A DNA stretch of 64,000 bases from Armatimonadota bacterium (GTDB taxonomy: Bacteria; Sysuimicrobiota; Sysuimicrobiia; Sysuimicrobiales; Humicultoraceae), in the NCBI GenBank assembly GCA_031081715.1, contig JAVHMA010000004.1:85532-149531 (forward strand), written 5' to 3'. A program made the translations under genes and the position numbers. Position 1 is the first letter of the stretch. Each line of letters opens with the position of its first letter. Under the pieces are notes generated by a model. That model worked only from the letters and a program-made list of their open reading frames with translations. It was not told where the DNA came from and searched no databases. Below are positions 9,417-18,016 of this stretch, in pieces.

Positions 9417-10532
9417 GTGAGGAGCACCTTCTCGCTGGCGCCGCTGCAGGCGCTGGTCGGCAATCGCCTCCCGACCGAGATCGCCGGCGGGCTGATCGTC
9501 CTGATCGGTGACCGGCCATCGGCGTACTCCCGCAGCCCCGTGTTGTGGGCGGCGGCGCTCGGGCGGCTCGGGCTGCCGGCCACCTACCTCCCGCTCGACG
9601 TCCCCGAGGGCCGGCTCGCCGACGTGGTCGGGTTCCTGCGCGCGACGCCCGCGTGTTGGGGCGCGAACGTGACCGTGCCCTACAAGCAGGCGATCCTGCC
9701 GCTCCTGGACGACCTGGATCCGGGTGCGGCGGCCGCGCGCGCGGCCAACACCGTGGTGCGGCGGCGCGACGGCCGGCTGGTCGGCGGGAATACCGACGGC
9801 GTCGGGCTGGCCTGGGCGCTGCTCGATCCCGAGGGAGACGACCCGCTGGTCGAGACGCTGCACGGCGCCCGGGTGCTGCTCGTCGGCGCCGGAGGGGCCG
9901 CGCGCGCCGCCGGCGCGGCGCTCGCTCCTTTGCTCGGTCCTGGCTGGCTGCGCGTGGCCAACCGCACCGAGGCCGCGGCCCACGAGGTGGCCGCGCTGGC
10001 CGCGCGCGCCGGCGCCCAGGCGAGCGCGGTCGCCGAGGACGCCCTGGACGCCCTCCTCCCGGAGGTGGACCTGGTAATCAACGCCTCGTTGCGGGGCCAG
10101 GCGGGCATCCGCGCAATCGGCGCGGGCTGGACCTGCCTGGAACCGTACTCGGCATTCGCCCCGGCCTCGCCGGCGGTGTTGCCGCCGGCGCCGGCGGCGG
10201 AGTTCCTGGCCGCCTGGCGGGCGGCCTCGGAGGCGGACATCGCGGCTAACCACGCGCGCTCACGCGAGCGCGTCCGGCGGCTCCAGCCAGGTGCGGTCGT
10301 GTTCGACATGGTCTACGCGCCCGAGGAGACCGTCACCGCGCGCCACGCGCGGGAGGCCAGGCGGCGCGCGGCGACCGGCCGCAGGATGATCATCGGCCAG
10401 GCGGTCGAGGCGCTGGTCGGGTACATCGGCGCCGCGGCACTCGCCGCACGCGGGCTCGACCCCGAGGCGGCCCGGCGCGAGGCGGCCCGCGCGATGGCCA
10501 ACGCGTGGCCGGCGCCTCAGGAGGTTGGGTGA
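9417..10532 (+). CDS. aroE: Shikimate dehydrogenase-like protein (AroE family, long form)
   Basis: AroE reduces 3-dehydroshikimate with NADPH in aromatic amino acid synthesis. Family marks are SRSPVLWAAA, NVTVPYK with the catalytic Lys90, GGNTDGVGLAWAL with Asp127, LLVGAGGAARAAGAAL (nucleotide binding), ANRTEAA and MIIGQAVEALVGYIG. At 371 residues it is about 90 longer than usual. The extra part is mostly an Ala/Pro-rich insert between VINASLRGQ (normally NATxxGM) and VFDMVYAPEETV (about 227-300). This may be a functional but divergent AroE or a related dehydrogenase of the quinate/shikimate group. The GTG start at 9417 lies 2 bases after the previous stop; the longer upstream frame is a shadow of the LptA-like gene. 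Confidence 0.82.
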   Translation: MRSTFSLAPLQALVGNRLPTEIAGGLIVLIGDRPSAYSRSPVLWAAALGRLGLPATYLPLDVPEGRLADVVGFLRATPACWGANVTVPYKQAILPLLDDLDPGAAAARAANTVVRRRDGRLVGGNTDGVGLAWALLDPEGDDPLVETLHGARVLLVGAGGAARAAGAALAPLLGPGWLRVANRTEAAAHEVAALAARAGAQASAVAEDALDALLPEVDLVINASLRGQAGIRAIGAGWTCLEPYSAFAPASPAVLPPAPAAEFLAAWRAASEADIAANHARSRERVRRLQPGAVVFDMVYAPEETVTARHAREARRRAATGRRMIIGQAVEALVGYIGAAALAARGLDPEAARREAARAMANAWPAPQEVG

Positions 10533-11560
10533 TGCGGGCGGTACGCATCCACGAGCACGGTGGACCCGAGGTCCTGCGAGAGGAGCAGGCCCCGGAGCCC
10601 GTTGCGGGTCCGCTCCAGGTCGTCGTAGAGGTGCGGGCCGTGGCGCTCAACCACATCGACCTGTGGGTGCGGCGCGGGCTGCCGCGGCTGCGCCTGCGGT
10701 TTCCGCACATCCTCGGCGCGGACGTCGCGGGCGTGGTAGCGGAGGTGGGAGAAGGCGTCAGAGGCATCCGCCCCGGCGACGAGATCCTGGTGGCGCCCGG
10801 CGTCTCGTGCGGGCAGTGCGCGGCCTGCGTCGCCGGCGACGACACCTTCTGTCCCGAGTACTCGATCCTCGGCGAGCACATCCCGGGTGGCTACGCGGAG
10901 CGCCTGGCCGTGCCCGCCGCTAACATCCTGTCCAAGCCCGCGCACCTGTCGTTCCCGGAGGCCGCGGCCGTGCCGCTAGTTTTCCTGACCGCGTGGAACA
11001 TGCTCGTGACCAACGGGCGTATCCGGAGGGGCGACGTGGTCCTGGTGTGGGGTGCGGGGAGCGGCGTCGGGTCGGCGGCCGTGCAGATCGCGAAGGCGCA
11101 CGGCGCCACCGTCATCGCGACCGCGGGCGCGGACTGGAAGCTGGCGCGCGCGCGCGAGCTGGGCGCCGACCACACGATCAACCACACGGAGGCGGACGTC
11201 GCCGAGGCGGTCCGGGCACTGGTGGGGCGGCGCGGGGTGGACATCGCTTTCGACCACGTCGGACAGGCGACGTGGGCGACCAGCCTGAAGGCCCTGGCGC
11301 GCGGAGGGCGCCTGGTAACCTGCGGGGCGACGAGCGGTCCTGCGGGTGACACCGATATCCGCTACGTGTACGCCCGGCAGCTGTCCATCCACGGCACCTG
11401 GCTGGGGGCGAAGCGCGAGCTGCGGGACGCGCTGCGGCTGGTCGCGGACGGACTGGCGCGCCCGGTGGTCCACGCGGTGCTGCCGCTTGGGGATGCGGCC
11501 GAGGCGCACCGGATGCTTGAGCGCCGCGAGCAGTTCGGCAAGGTGGTGCTCGTGCCCTAG
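10532..11560 (+). CDS. Zinc-binding alcohol dehydrogenase / quinone oxidoreductase (MDR family)
   Basis: A 342-residue medium-chain dehydrogenase/reductase. The N-terminal GroES-like domain holds the substrate region (LNHIDLWVRRG, LGADVAGVVAEVG) and a structural-zinc loop with Cys93, Cys96, Cys99 and Cys107. The C-terminal Rossmann domain has VWGAGSGVGSAAVQIAKAHG. The usual catalytic-zinc Cys near position 40 is not evident (LNHIDLWV), which is closer to quinone oxidoreductase-type members. ATG 10532 overlaps the aroE stop (TGATG) and has AGGAGG upstream. Its TAG stop sits in a CTAG that is also the stop of the convergent MoaD-MoaE gene. Confidence 0.9.
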   Translation: MRAVRIHEHGGPEVLREEQAPEPVAGPLQVVVEVRAVALNHIDLWVRRGLPRLRLRFPHILGADVAGVVAEVGEGVRGIRPGDEILVAPGVSCGQCAACVAGDDTFCPEYSILGEHIPGGYAERLAVPAANILSKPAHLSFPEAAAVPLVFLTAWNMLVTNGRIRRGDVVLVWGAGSGVGSAAVQIAKAHGATVIATAGADWKLARARELGADHTINHTEADVAEAVRALVGRRGVDIAFDHVGQATWATSLKALARGGRLVTCGATSGPAGDTDIRYVYARQLSIHGTWLGAKRELRDALRLVADGLARPVVHAVLPLGDAAEAHRMLERREQFGKVVLVP

Positions 11561-12219
11561 CCGGCGGGCTCCTCCTGGCCAATCCACTCGCTGCCCGAGG
11601 CCCAGACCTCTTTCTTCCAGATGGGGACGGTCTGCTTGAGGGTGTCGATGGCGAACCGGCCGGCCTCGAAGGCCTCGCGGCGATGCGGTGCCGCGGCGGC
11701 AACGGCGACGCTGATCTCGCCGACCGCCAGCGCGCCGAGGCGGTGCACCAGCGCCAGGCGCACACCCCACCGGTCGCGCGCCTGCTCGGCGATGCGCGTC
11801 ATCTCACGGCGGGCGAGCGCCTCGTAGGCCTCGTAGTCGAGCCGGTCGATGTCGCGGCCGCGCGAGTGGCGCCGGACGGTGCCGAGGAAGAGGACCACGG
11901 CCCCGGCCCCGGGGTGGCGGACCGCCTCGAGCAGGGCGTCGATGCGGATCGGCTCCCGCACGAGCTCGATCAGGTCGCCGCCGCTCACCGGCGCGATGAG
12001 CGCGACGCGGTCGCCGTCGGCCAGCGGCCGGTCGGCCGGCTGCACCTGGTCGTTGACCGCCACCGCGGTGGGCGGCGCGGTGCGCCGCAACGCGGGATGC
12101 CGGCCGATCAGCAGCGGCCACACGTCGCCGGCCGTGGCGCCGGGCGGCACCGTGAGCGCGAGCGCGGCGGTCCCCGCGGCCTCGCGATGCGCGGCGAAGA
12201 GCAGGACGGTGATCTGCAT
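11557..12219 (-). CDS. moaX: MoaD-MoaE fusion, molybdopterin synthase
   Basis: A 220-residue fusion of the two molybdopterin synthase subunits. Residues 1-81 are a MoaD ubiquitin-like sulfur carrier ending in the diglycine Gly80-Gly81 (IAPVSGG). Residues 85-220 are the MoaE catalytic domain, with GTVRRHSRGR, LDYEAYEALA, HRLGALAVGE and the active-site KQTVPIWKKE. It inserts sulfur into precursor Z to make molybdopterin. As in Mycobacterium MoaX, the MoaD tail must be freed after the diglycine to be thiocarboxylated, so proteolytic cleavage is expected; that is inference from the known homologue. No other moa gene is in the window. It converges on the alcohol dehydrogenase with a 4-base overlap. 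Confidence 0.92.
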   Translation of the reverse strand: MQITVLLFAAHREAAGTAALALTVPPGATAGDVWPLLIGRHPALRRTAPPTAVAVNDQVQPADRPLADGDRVALIAPVSGGDLIELVREPIRIDALLEAVRHPGAGAVVLFLGTVRRHSRGRDIDRLDYEAYEALARREMTRIAEQARDRWGVRLALVHRLGALAVGEISVAVAAAAPHRREAFEAGRFAIDTLKQTVPIWKKEVWASGSEWIGQEEPAG

Positions 12220-12246
12220 GGTCAGGGCGCGCGGAGTTCAGGCGCA

Positions 12247-12255
12247 TGGTAGCAT
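12247..12255 (+). promoter_or_regulatory. Extended -10 promoter candidate for the M48 peptidase gene
   Basis: TGGTAGCAT in the 43-base gap between divergent genes fits an extended -10 (TGn plus TAGCAT). With initiation about 7 bases downstream of the hexamer, the transcript would begin around 12262, right at ATG 12263, giving a leaderless or near-leaderless mRNA. No clear Shine-Dalgarno lies before this ATG, which agrees with that reading. Confidence 0.38.
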
Positions 12256-12262
12256 GCGGGGT

Positions 12263-13024
12263 ATGGGCCCGCAAGCGCTGCTCCTGGTGCTGGCGGCCGT
12301 GCTGGTGCTCGCTCCGGCGGCGCCGGCCGCGGCGCAGCTCATCGGCCAGGCCGAGGAGATCCGCATCGGCCGCCAGGCGGCCGCGCAGCTCGAGGCCGAG
12401 GTGGGGCTCTCGGGCGACGCCGTGCTCGCCGCGCGCGTCGCCGCGATCGGCCGTCGCATCGCCGCGGTCTCCGACCGCCGCGATCTCACCTACACCTTCA
12501 AGGTCGTGCGCGGCCGCGAGGTCAACGCGGTCTCGCTGCCCGGTGGGTTCATCTACGCTACCGAGGGCTTGATGCGGTTCGTCGCCTCCGATGCCGAGCT
12601 CGCGTTCATCCTCGGTCACGAGGTCGGCCACGTCGCCGCCCGACACCATGTCACGTTGATCGAGCGGCACGCGCTGCTCGGCGTGCTCGGACGGTTGTTG
12701 TTCGGGGGCGACCGCACAACCGCGCAGCTCGCCGAGATCGCGCGCGTGCTCGTGGCGCGCGGGTTCTCGCGCGAGCACGAGTACGAAGCAGACCGACTGG
12801 GCGTGCGTTACGCCCACCGCGCGGGCTTCGACGCCTCTGCGGCGCTTGGGTTCATGCAGCGGCTGCGCGCGGCGGAGGGCCGCGACCCCGATCGGTTCGA
12901 GGTGTTCTTTCGCACGCACCCGGCGCTGGCCGATCGGATCGTTCGCCTGCGCGACCACCTGCGCGAGCTGGGGTACCGCGTCGCCGCGCCGCGCCCGCGT
13001 GCCGCCGGCGCGGCGGGGGCGTAG
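12263..13024 (+). CDS. M48-family metallopeptidase (BepA/YfgC-like), exported
   Basis: A 253-residue zinc protease with a signal peptide (LLLVLAAVLVLAPAAPAAAQ). The zinc-binding HExxH is His119-Glu120...His123 in GHEVGHVAARHH, with the third ligand Glu175 in REHEYEADRLG. The conserved VNAVSLPGGFIYATEGL precedes it. Periplasmic M48 proteases of this kind check outer-membrane protein assembly, including LptD in E. coli; here the role is inferred. It lacks the C-terminal TPR region of BepA. An ATG nine bases upstream (12254) is an alternative start. The PHP gene follows 3 bases later. Confidence 0.88.
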   Translation: MGPQALLLVLAAVLVLAPAAPAAAQLIGQAEEIRIGRQAAAQLEAEVGLSGDAVLAARVAAIGRRIAAVSDRRDLTYTFKVVRGREVNAVSLPGGFIYATEGLMRFVASDAELAFILGHEVGHVAARHHVTLIERHALLGVLGRLLFGGDRTTAQLAEIARVLVARGFSREHEYEADRLGVRYAHRAGFDASAALGFMQRLRAAEGRDPDRFEVFFRTHPALADRIVRLRDHLRELGYRVAAPRPRAAGAAGA

Positions 13025-13027
13025 GCC

Positions 13028-13894
13028 GTGCGCCTCGACGACCCGTACGCGGTCCCCGGGGTCTACCGCAAGGCGCAGCTCCACGCCCACACCCGCCGCT
13101 CCGACGGTCGCTTCGAGCCCGCCGAGCTAGCCCGACGCTACCGCGACGCGGGGTACGCCTTCCTCTGCTTCACCGACCACGAGGTGGTGACACGCTGTGA
13201 GGAGTTCAACGACGGCGCGTTCCTGGCCCTACCCGGGGTGGAAGAGGCGGTCGGCTGGGGGCCGTTTCCTTTGGGCCCGCACCTGGGCCGGTTGCTCGTG
13301 GACCGGCCGTCGGGCGGCGGCGGTGGGGCCGACCGCGTCGCGCGCACGCTCGCCGGAGGCGGTGTGCCGTCGCTGCACCACCCGTCGTGGAACGGGAACC
13401 TCTGGACGGGCGGCTGGACTGCGGGCGCAGTGGCGGCACTGCCCGGGCCGTACCTGATCGAGATCTGGAATCCCCACTCGGCACCGGCCGAGGACCTCCG
13501 GCGATGGGCGGCCGCCGTCCGCGCGCGCGGCCCGTCGGTGCGCGTCACCGCCGTGGCCGCCGACGACTGCCACGGGACCGCCCAGTTCGACCGCGGGTGG
13601 GTGATGGTCAAGGTCCCCGAGCTCTCGGCCGGCGCGCTGCGCCGGGCGCTGCTGGGGGGCGCGTGCTACGCGAGCACCGGGGTGGCCGCGGAGTTCGGCG
13701 CAGACGGCGGCGCCGTGGTGGCGCGGGCCGAGGCCGATCTGGTGCTCGTCTTCGACGCGGCGGGCCGCGAGCGCGCGCGTGTGAGCGGGGGATCGTGCCG
13801 CTACGAGCCCGCCGGCGACGAGGGGTTCGTGCGCCTGGAGTGCCACGCCGGCGAGCGGCGCGCCTGGAGCCAGGCCTTCTGGGTGCTACCGTGA
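13028..13894 (+). CDS. PHP-domain phosphoesterase
   Basis: A 288-residue protein of the PHP (polymerase and histidinol phosphatase) metal-dependent phosphoesterase fold. Metal-binding marks are QLHAHTRRSDG (His19, His21), FTDHE, LHHPSW and AADDCHG. Residues 230-288 form a small beta-rich C-terminal domain, as in other stand-alone PHP hydrolases. The substrate is unknown. The GTG start at 13028 is 3 bases after the M48 stop, so the two are probably co-transcribed. Its end overlaps the convergent LpxB-related gene by 9 bases. Confidence 0.82.
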   Translation: MRLDDPYAVPGVYRKAQLHAHTRRSDGRFEPAELARRYRDAGYAFLCFTDHEVVTRCEEFNDGAFLALPGVEEAVGWGPFPLGPHLGRLLVDRPSGGGGGADRVARTLAGGGVPSLHHPSWNGNLWTGGWTAGAVAALPGPYLIEIWNPHSAPAEDLRRWAAAVRARGPSVRVTAVAADDCHGTAQFDRGWVMVKVPELSAGALRRALLGGACYASTGVAAEFGADGGAVVARAEADLVLVFDAAGRERARVSGGSCRYEPAGDEGFVRLECHAGERRAWSQAFWVLP

Positions 13895-14974
13895 GACCTC
13901 CGGGCGCGCGAGCCTGACGAGGTCGGCCGCGATGCGCGCCGCGGCGCCCGGGGGGCCCATGCGGGCGCGGCCGGCCGCGCCGCGGCGCGCGCGTTCCTGC
14001 GGATCGCGCAACAGCCGCACGACAGCGGACGCCGCCTCGGTCGCGTCGCGGCACGGCACCAGCGCCTCGCCCAGCAGCCGAGCCTGCATCGCCAGGAACT
14101 GGGGGCCGAACTGCGGACCCCGGCCCGGAAAGGCGACGACCGGACGGCCGAGCCCTGCGGCCTGCTCGTTCGCCGTGCCCGCCATGCCCATCACCACCGC
14201 GGCGCGCGCGACCGCATCCCAGAACGCCGTCGTGAGCGCGATCGGCGGCCGGCCGTCCAGCCGGGCCGCAATCGCCTCGGGGCGGATCGTCGGCGCCACC
14301 GCGAGGAGGAACCGGACCTCCGGTACCGTGCCTGCGACCAGCGCGGCGGCGGCCGCCAGGGACGCCGCGTTCGCAGGCGCCTCGCGCCGGCTACCCGGGA
14401 GCAACGTCACCACGGGCGTGTCCGGGTCGAGCCCGAACGACGCGCCGTGCATCGTCACGAGATCCATCATGACGTTGCCGGGCGCCGCGGCTGGCAGCCC
14501 GTGCGCGGTCAGGTGTGCCGCGGTCTCGGGGTCCCGGGCGAAGACGCGTGCGGCGCGCCGCATGACCCGACGCGGGAGCGCGCCCGTCGGCGCGATGTGC
14601 ACGGAATCCGCGGTCGCGACAAGCGCCGTGGGCGCCCCGGCGCGCGCGGCCATCCACAGGCAGTATGCGTCGCCGACCGCGACGGCCACGTCGAAGCGGC
14701 CACGTTGCGCGGCCAGCGTCCGGCGCTGTGCGATCCACAGGCCGACCAGGCCGTCCCTCAGGTCGGCGCGGAGCCCGCGCAGGCCGCTGCGGAGCGAGAA
14801 CCCGCCGCCAGGGAGCGCGCGCCTCGGGTTAAGCAACGGCACGCCCGCAGGGTAGGCGCCCTGGCCCACCAGGGGATAGGCGGCCACCGCGGTTCCCGGC
14901 GGGAGCTCGGCGGCAATCCGGGCGGCGATCAGGTCCTCGCCGACGCCGTTGCTCACGAACAGGATGCGGGTCAC
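13886..14974 (-). CDS. Lipid-A-disaccharide synthase-related glycosyltransferase (LpxB-like)
   Basis: A 362-residue protein resembling the 'lipid-A-disaccharide synthase-related' family known from cyanobacteria and Deinococcus. Marks are LFVSNGVGEDLIAARIA at the N-terminus, VTLLPGSRREAPAN in the middle, and a C-terminal nucleotide-sugar site MGMAGTANEQAAGLGRPVVA. It is a GT-B fold enzyme, but the acceptor is not known. It is the last gene of the - strand envelope operon: the GTG start overlaps the glycosyltransferase stop (GTGA). A second, different LpxB-like protein starts the operon at 21906. Confidence 0.8.
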   Translation of the reverse strand: MTRILFVSNGVGEDLIAARIAAELPPGTAVAAYPLVGQGAYPAGVPLLNPRRALPGGGFSLRSGLRGLRADLRDGLVGLWIAQRRTLAAQRGRFDVAVAVGDAYCLWMAARAGAPTALVATADSVHIAPTGALPRRVMRRAARVFARDPETAAHLTAHGLPAAAPGNVMMDLVTMHGASFGLDPDTPVVTLLPGSRREAPANAASLAAAAALVAGTVPEVRFLLAVAPTIRPEAIAARLDGRPPIALTTAFWDAVARAAVVMGMAGTANEQAAGLGRPVVAFPGRGPQFGPQFLAMQARLLGEALVPCRDATEAASAVVRLLRDPQERARRGAAGRARMGPPGAAARIAADLVRLARPEVSR

Positions 14975-15939
14975 AACGCCGCGCGGCGCGCCCGGGGCGG
15001 TTCGGGCGCCGCTTCACGCAACGCCTCGAAGACGCCCTGGTAGTACGCCTCCCACAGCAGGATGCGGTAGCACTCGTCCAGCAGCCCCTGCGCCCCGCGG
15101 CGCTCGGCCCACGACCGCAGCCGCCGGGCCAGCCGCGGCGCGACGCCGGTGCCGTAGACCAGCCGCTTCAGCGGCAGCAGCGCCGGGTGCAGCTCCAGGT
15201 GAACACCGAGCCAGGCGGCGCAGCCATGTTTGCGCCAAAAGTAGACCGCGGCCCGGCCGTTGGCGCGCTGCCGCCGCGCCGCGGCTTCCACGCTGAGCGG
15301 GTGATGGTGCAGCCCCGCAGCCGACGGTTCCGAAACGATCCGGGTGCCGGCGCTGTGCAGCCTGCAGGCGTACTCGACGTCCTCGAAGCCGTAGCCGACG
15401 AAGCCCTCGTCGAAGCCGCCTATCGCCCGGTGCGCGTTGGCGGCCACGGAGAGATTGCGGCCGATCACGTGCAGGGGCGAGAGGTCCCGCGGCCGGCCCG
15501 GGGCGGCGCGATCGCGCGCGGTGCTCAGCCGCATGAACGGGGTGGTCAGTGACTCGGGCGTCGGCACGGTCCGCCCCTGGACTGCCAGCGGCGCCGGCGA
15601 TGCGGCATGGCGGTCCAGATGGCGCGCGACCAGGTCCGGCTGGGCCAGCACGTCCGCGTCGAGGAAGAGCAGCACGTCTCCGCGCGCCGCGGCCGCACCC
15701 CGGTTGCGCGCCGCGGCCAGCCCCTGATTGGTCTGCCGGATGACGTGTGGCCGCACCGCGCCCGGCCACCGCTCCGCGATCTCCGCGGTGGCGTCCGAGG
15801 AGCCGTCGTCCACCACCACCACCTCGAAGACTCCAGGCTCCAGGGTCTGGGCATCGAGCGCCGCGAGCGTCCTCGGCAACACGGCCGCGGCGTCGTGGCA
15901 GGGCACGACGACGGAGACGCGCGGGGCCCCGGTGGTCAC
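14971..15939 (-). CDS. Family 2 glycosyltransferase
   Basis: A 322-residue GT-A glycosyltransferase. The N-terminal domain has RVSVVVPCHDAAAVLPRTL, VVVVDDGSSDATAE, GLAAARNRGAAAARG and the metal-binding LFLDADVL. The acceptor region has FVGYGFEDVEYACRLH. A C-terminal extension (about 225-322) contains AVYFWRKHG and PALLPLKRLVYGTG, shared with the next gene upstream (15936-16859), so the two are paralogues. GTG 15939 overlaps the upstream stop (GTGA). Donor and acceptor are unknown; its place beside a ligase/polymerase suggests surface glycan synthesis. Confidence 0.86.
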   Translation of the reverse strand: MTTGAPRVSVVVPCHDAAAVLPRTLAALDAQTLEPGVFEVVVVDDGSSDATAEIAERWPGAVRPHVIRQTNQGLAAARNRGAAAARGDVLLFLDADVLAQPDLVARHLDRHAASPAPLAVQGRTVPTPESLTTPFMRLSTARDRAAPGRPRDLSPLHVIGRNLSVAANAHRAIGGFDEGFVGYGFEDVEYACRLHSAGTRIVSEPSAAGLHHHPLSVEAAARRQRANGRAAVYFWRKHGCAAWLGVHLELHPALLPLKRLVYGTGVAPRLARRLRSWAERRGAQGLLDECYRILLWEAYYQGVFEALREAAPEPPRARRAAL

Positions 15940-16859
15940 GGCGTCCGGAGGGCGGCGAAGACGCCCTCGTAGTACGAGCGCCACGCCAGGTGGTTGTACA
16001 GCTCGCCGCACAGCAGTGTGAGGCCCAGTCGTTCGCAGACCGGGACCAGGGGCCGCACGACCGCCGTGATCGCGCCGCTGCGATAGACCAGCCACTTCAG
16101 CGGGAGCAGCGCAGGCGAGATCTCCAGGAACAGGCCCAGTCCCCGGTCCCGGCGGTGTTTCCTCCAGAAGTAGACGGCGCCGCGCCCGGCCTCCCGCATC
16201 TTGACGCGCAGCTCGTCGAGGGTCTGCACGTGGTAGTGCCAGCCGATCGCCGCCGGCTCGAAGCGCAGCGTCACCCCCGCGCGCGCCAGCCGGAACGCCA
16301 GCTCGATGTCCTCCCAGCCGTACCCGCGGAACGTTTCGTCGAAGCCGCCAGCCCGGTGGAACGCGTCCGCGGCCACCGAGAAGTTGCGCGTGACGACGTG
16401 GTAGGGCGACATACCGTCGCGGCGGCGCACCGTGACGTCCGGGATGACGTGCCGCGCGCGCATGAACATCGTCTCGAGACTATCGGGGTGCTCCCGCCAG
16501 GCGCCCTGCACGCCGAGGTCCCGACGGCGGGCGTGGTGCGCCAGGTGCGCCGCGACCAGGCCGGGCTCCGCCCAGATGTCCGCGTCGAGGAACAGAAGGA
16601 TGTGCCCCCGCGCCGCCCGGGCCCCGAGGTTGCGTGCCGCCGCGCGGCCGCCGCCTGAGTGCCGGAGCACCCGAAGAGGTCTGCGCGCGTCCAGGCGCGC
16701 GAGCTCGTCAGCGGACCCATCGGTGGACCCGTCGTCCACGACGACGATCTCGAAGGCACCGGGCGCGGCGTCCTGCGCGAGCAGGCTCTCGACGGCGCGG
16801 CGCAGGATCCACCCGCCGTCGCGTACCGGCATGACGACCGTGAGGGCCGGCGCGGTCAC
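15936..16859 (-). CDS. Family 2 glycosyltransferase (paralogue of the next gene)
   Basis: A 307-residue GT2 enzyme with LTVVMPVRDGGWILRRAV, IVVVDDGSTDGSADEL, AARNLGARAARGHILL, LFLDADIW and a GYGWEDIELAFRL acceptor motif. Its C-terminal part (RGAVYFWRKH, PALLPLKWLVYRSG, YYEGVFAAL) matches the same region of the gene at 14971-15939, indicating tandem duplication and divergence. The GTG start at 16859 overlaps the ligase-like stop (GTGA); a much longer open frame upstream is a shadow of that gene. Sugar specificity is not known. Confidence 0.86.
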   Translation of the reverse strand: MTAPALTVVMPVRDGGWILRRAVESLLAQDAAPGAFEIVVVDDGSTDGSADELARLDARRPLRVLRHSGGGRAAARNLGARAARGHILLFLDADIWAEPGLVAAHLAHHARRRDLGVQGAWREHPDSLETMFMRARHVIPDVTVRRRDGMSPYHVVTRNFSVAADAFHRAGGFDETFRGYGWEDIELAFRLARAGVTLRFEPAAIGWHYHVQTLDELRVKMREAGRGAVYFWRKHRRDRGLGLFLEISPALLPLKWLVYRSGAITAVVRPLVPVCERLGLTLLCGELYNHLAWRSYYEGVFAALRTP

Positions 16860-18016
16860 CCGGCGGCCTCCGGGCCCGAGGCGCCGGCGCCCACGCCGAG
16901 CAGGAGGAAGAGGCCGACGCTGACCGCCAGCCCGATGATGGTCACGTCCACCATCTGGTGCGCCACGAACGCCGTGGTGGCCGCCAGCACCGTCAGGGCG
17001 ACCGTACGGGTGGGTGCACCACCGGGAGTCCGGCCGTACCAGCGCACCAGGGCGAGCACCCCGGCCGAAAGCAGGATCGCGAGCGCGACGACCCCCAACG
17101 CGCCCAGCTCCGCCGCGGTGTGCAGTACCAGGTTGTGCGCCGACGGCGCGTACTGTGGCCCCGCCGCCCACGCGGCGTGCCGCTCGTAGACCAGGCCGAA
17201 CGTGGCCAGGCCGGTGCCCAGCACCGGGTGCTCCGCGGCCACACGGAGCGCGACGCGCCAGACCGCGAGTCGGCTGAACGGCCCGGTCGCCGGTAGGACC
17301 TGGAGGAGTCGGTCCAGGTGCCAGGTCCACTGCCCGGCCAGCACCGGGATCGTCAGCGCCGCGGTGGCGGCCGCGGTGGCCAGTCCCCACCACAGCCTCC
17401 GCCCGGGCCGCAGCGCCAGCAGCACGGCCAGGCCCGCCCCGGCCCCGAGCCAGCCACCGCGTGACCAGGTGAGCGCGAGCCCGAGCGCCACGACGGCGAG
17501 CCCGAGCAACGCGACCGCCCGCCCCGCCCCGCGCGCGTCCAGCGACAACCCGGTCAGGACGACCAGTCCCACGCCGAGGGTCGTCCCCAGGCCGTTCGAC
17601 GTCAGGTGGGGCAGCGTCGCCCGGGCGTCCGTGCCCGGTGAGAGGTTCAGGATAGCCCACGCGGCGGCCAGTATCGCTCCGGCGGCCCAGGCCGAGAGCA
17701 GGACGCGCACGAACGCTGGCCGGTGCCGCACCGCCAGCACCGAGGCACGCACCACAGGCAGCGCTACCGCCGCGGTCGCGGCCGTGGCGGCCAGCGCCGT
17801 GGCCCGCCAGGGAGAGACCAGGGCGGAGGCCGTGGCGACGCCCAGCCAGGCGAGGAGGCCCGGGTCGAGGGGCGAGGGAGCCCACAGCGGTTCGCCTTCG
17901 ATGAGCTCTCCCAGCGCCACGACGAGCAGCAAGGCGGCGCCCACCAGCGCGTGCCCAAACGGGACTTCGAACGCGGTCAGCAGGAGGGCGGCCTCACGCC
18001 ACCGCCACGCCGACAT
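16856..18016 (-). CDS. O-antigen ligase/polymerase-like membrane protein (Wzy/WaaL family)
   Basis: A 386-residue protein with about 10 hydrophobic segments starting near residue 7. It carries the hallmark periplasmic loop of Wzy_C/WaaL proteins: RLAVWRVALRVAAEHPVLG, TGLATFGLVYERH and SAHNLVLHTAAELGALG, with a WSRGGWLG segment earlier. Such proteins either polymerise repeat units or ligate glycans to lipid A core or to proteins; sequence alone does not decide. The start codon abuts the previous stop (CATCTA on the + strand), so translation is coupled. A second family member lies at 33962-35176. Confidence 0.85.
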   Translation of the reverse strand: MSAWRWREAALLLTAFEVPFGHALVGAALLLVVALGELIEGEPLWAPSPLDPGLLAWLGVATASALVSPWRATALAATAATAAVALPVVRASVLAVRHRPAFVRVLLSAWAAGAILAAAWAILNLSPGTDARATLPHLTSNGLGTTLGVGLVVLTGLSLDARGAGRAVALLGLAVVALGLALTWSRGGWLGAGAGLAVLLALRPGRRLWWGLATAAATAALTIPVLAGQWTWHLDRLLQVLPATGPFSRLAVWRVALRVAAEHPVLGTGLATFGLVYERHAAWAAGPQYAPSAHNLVLHTAAELGALGVVALAILLSAGVLALVRWYGRTPGGAPTRTVALTVLAATTAFVAHQMVDVTIIGLAVSVGLFLLLGVGAGASGPEAAG

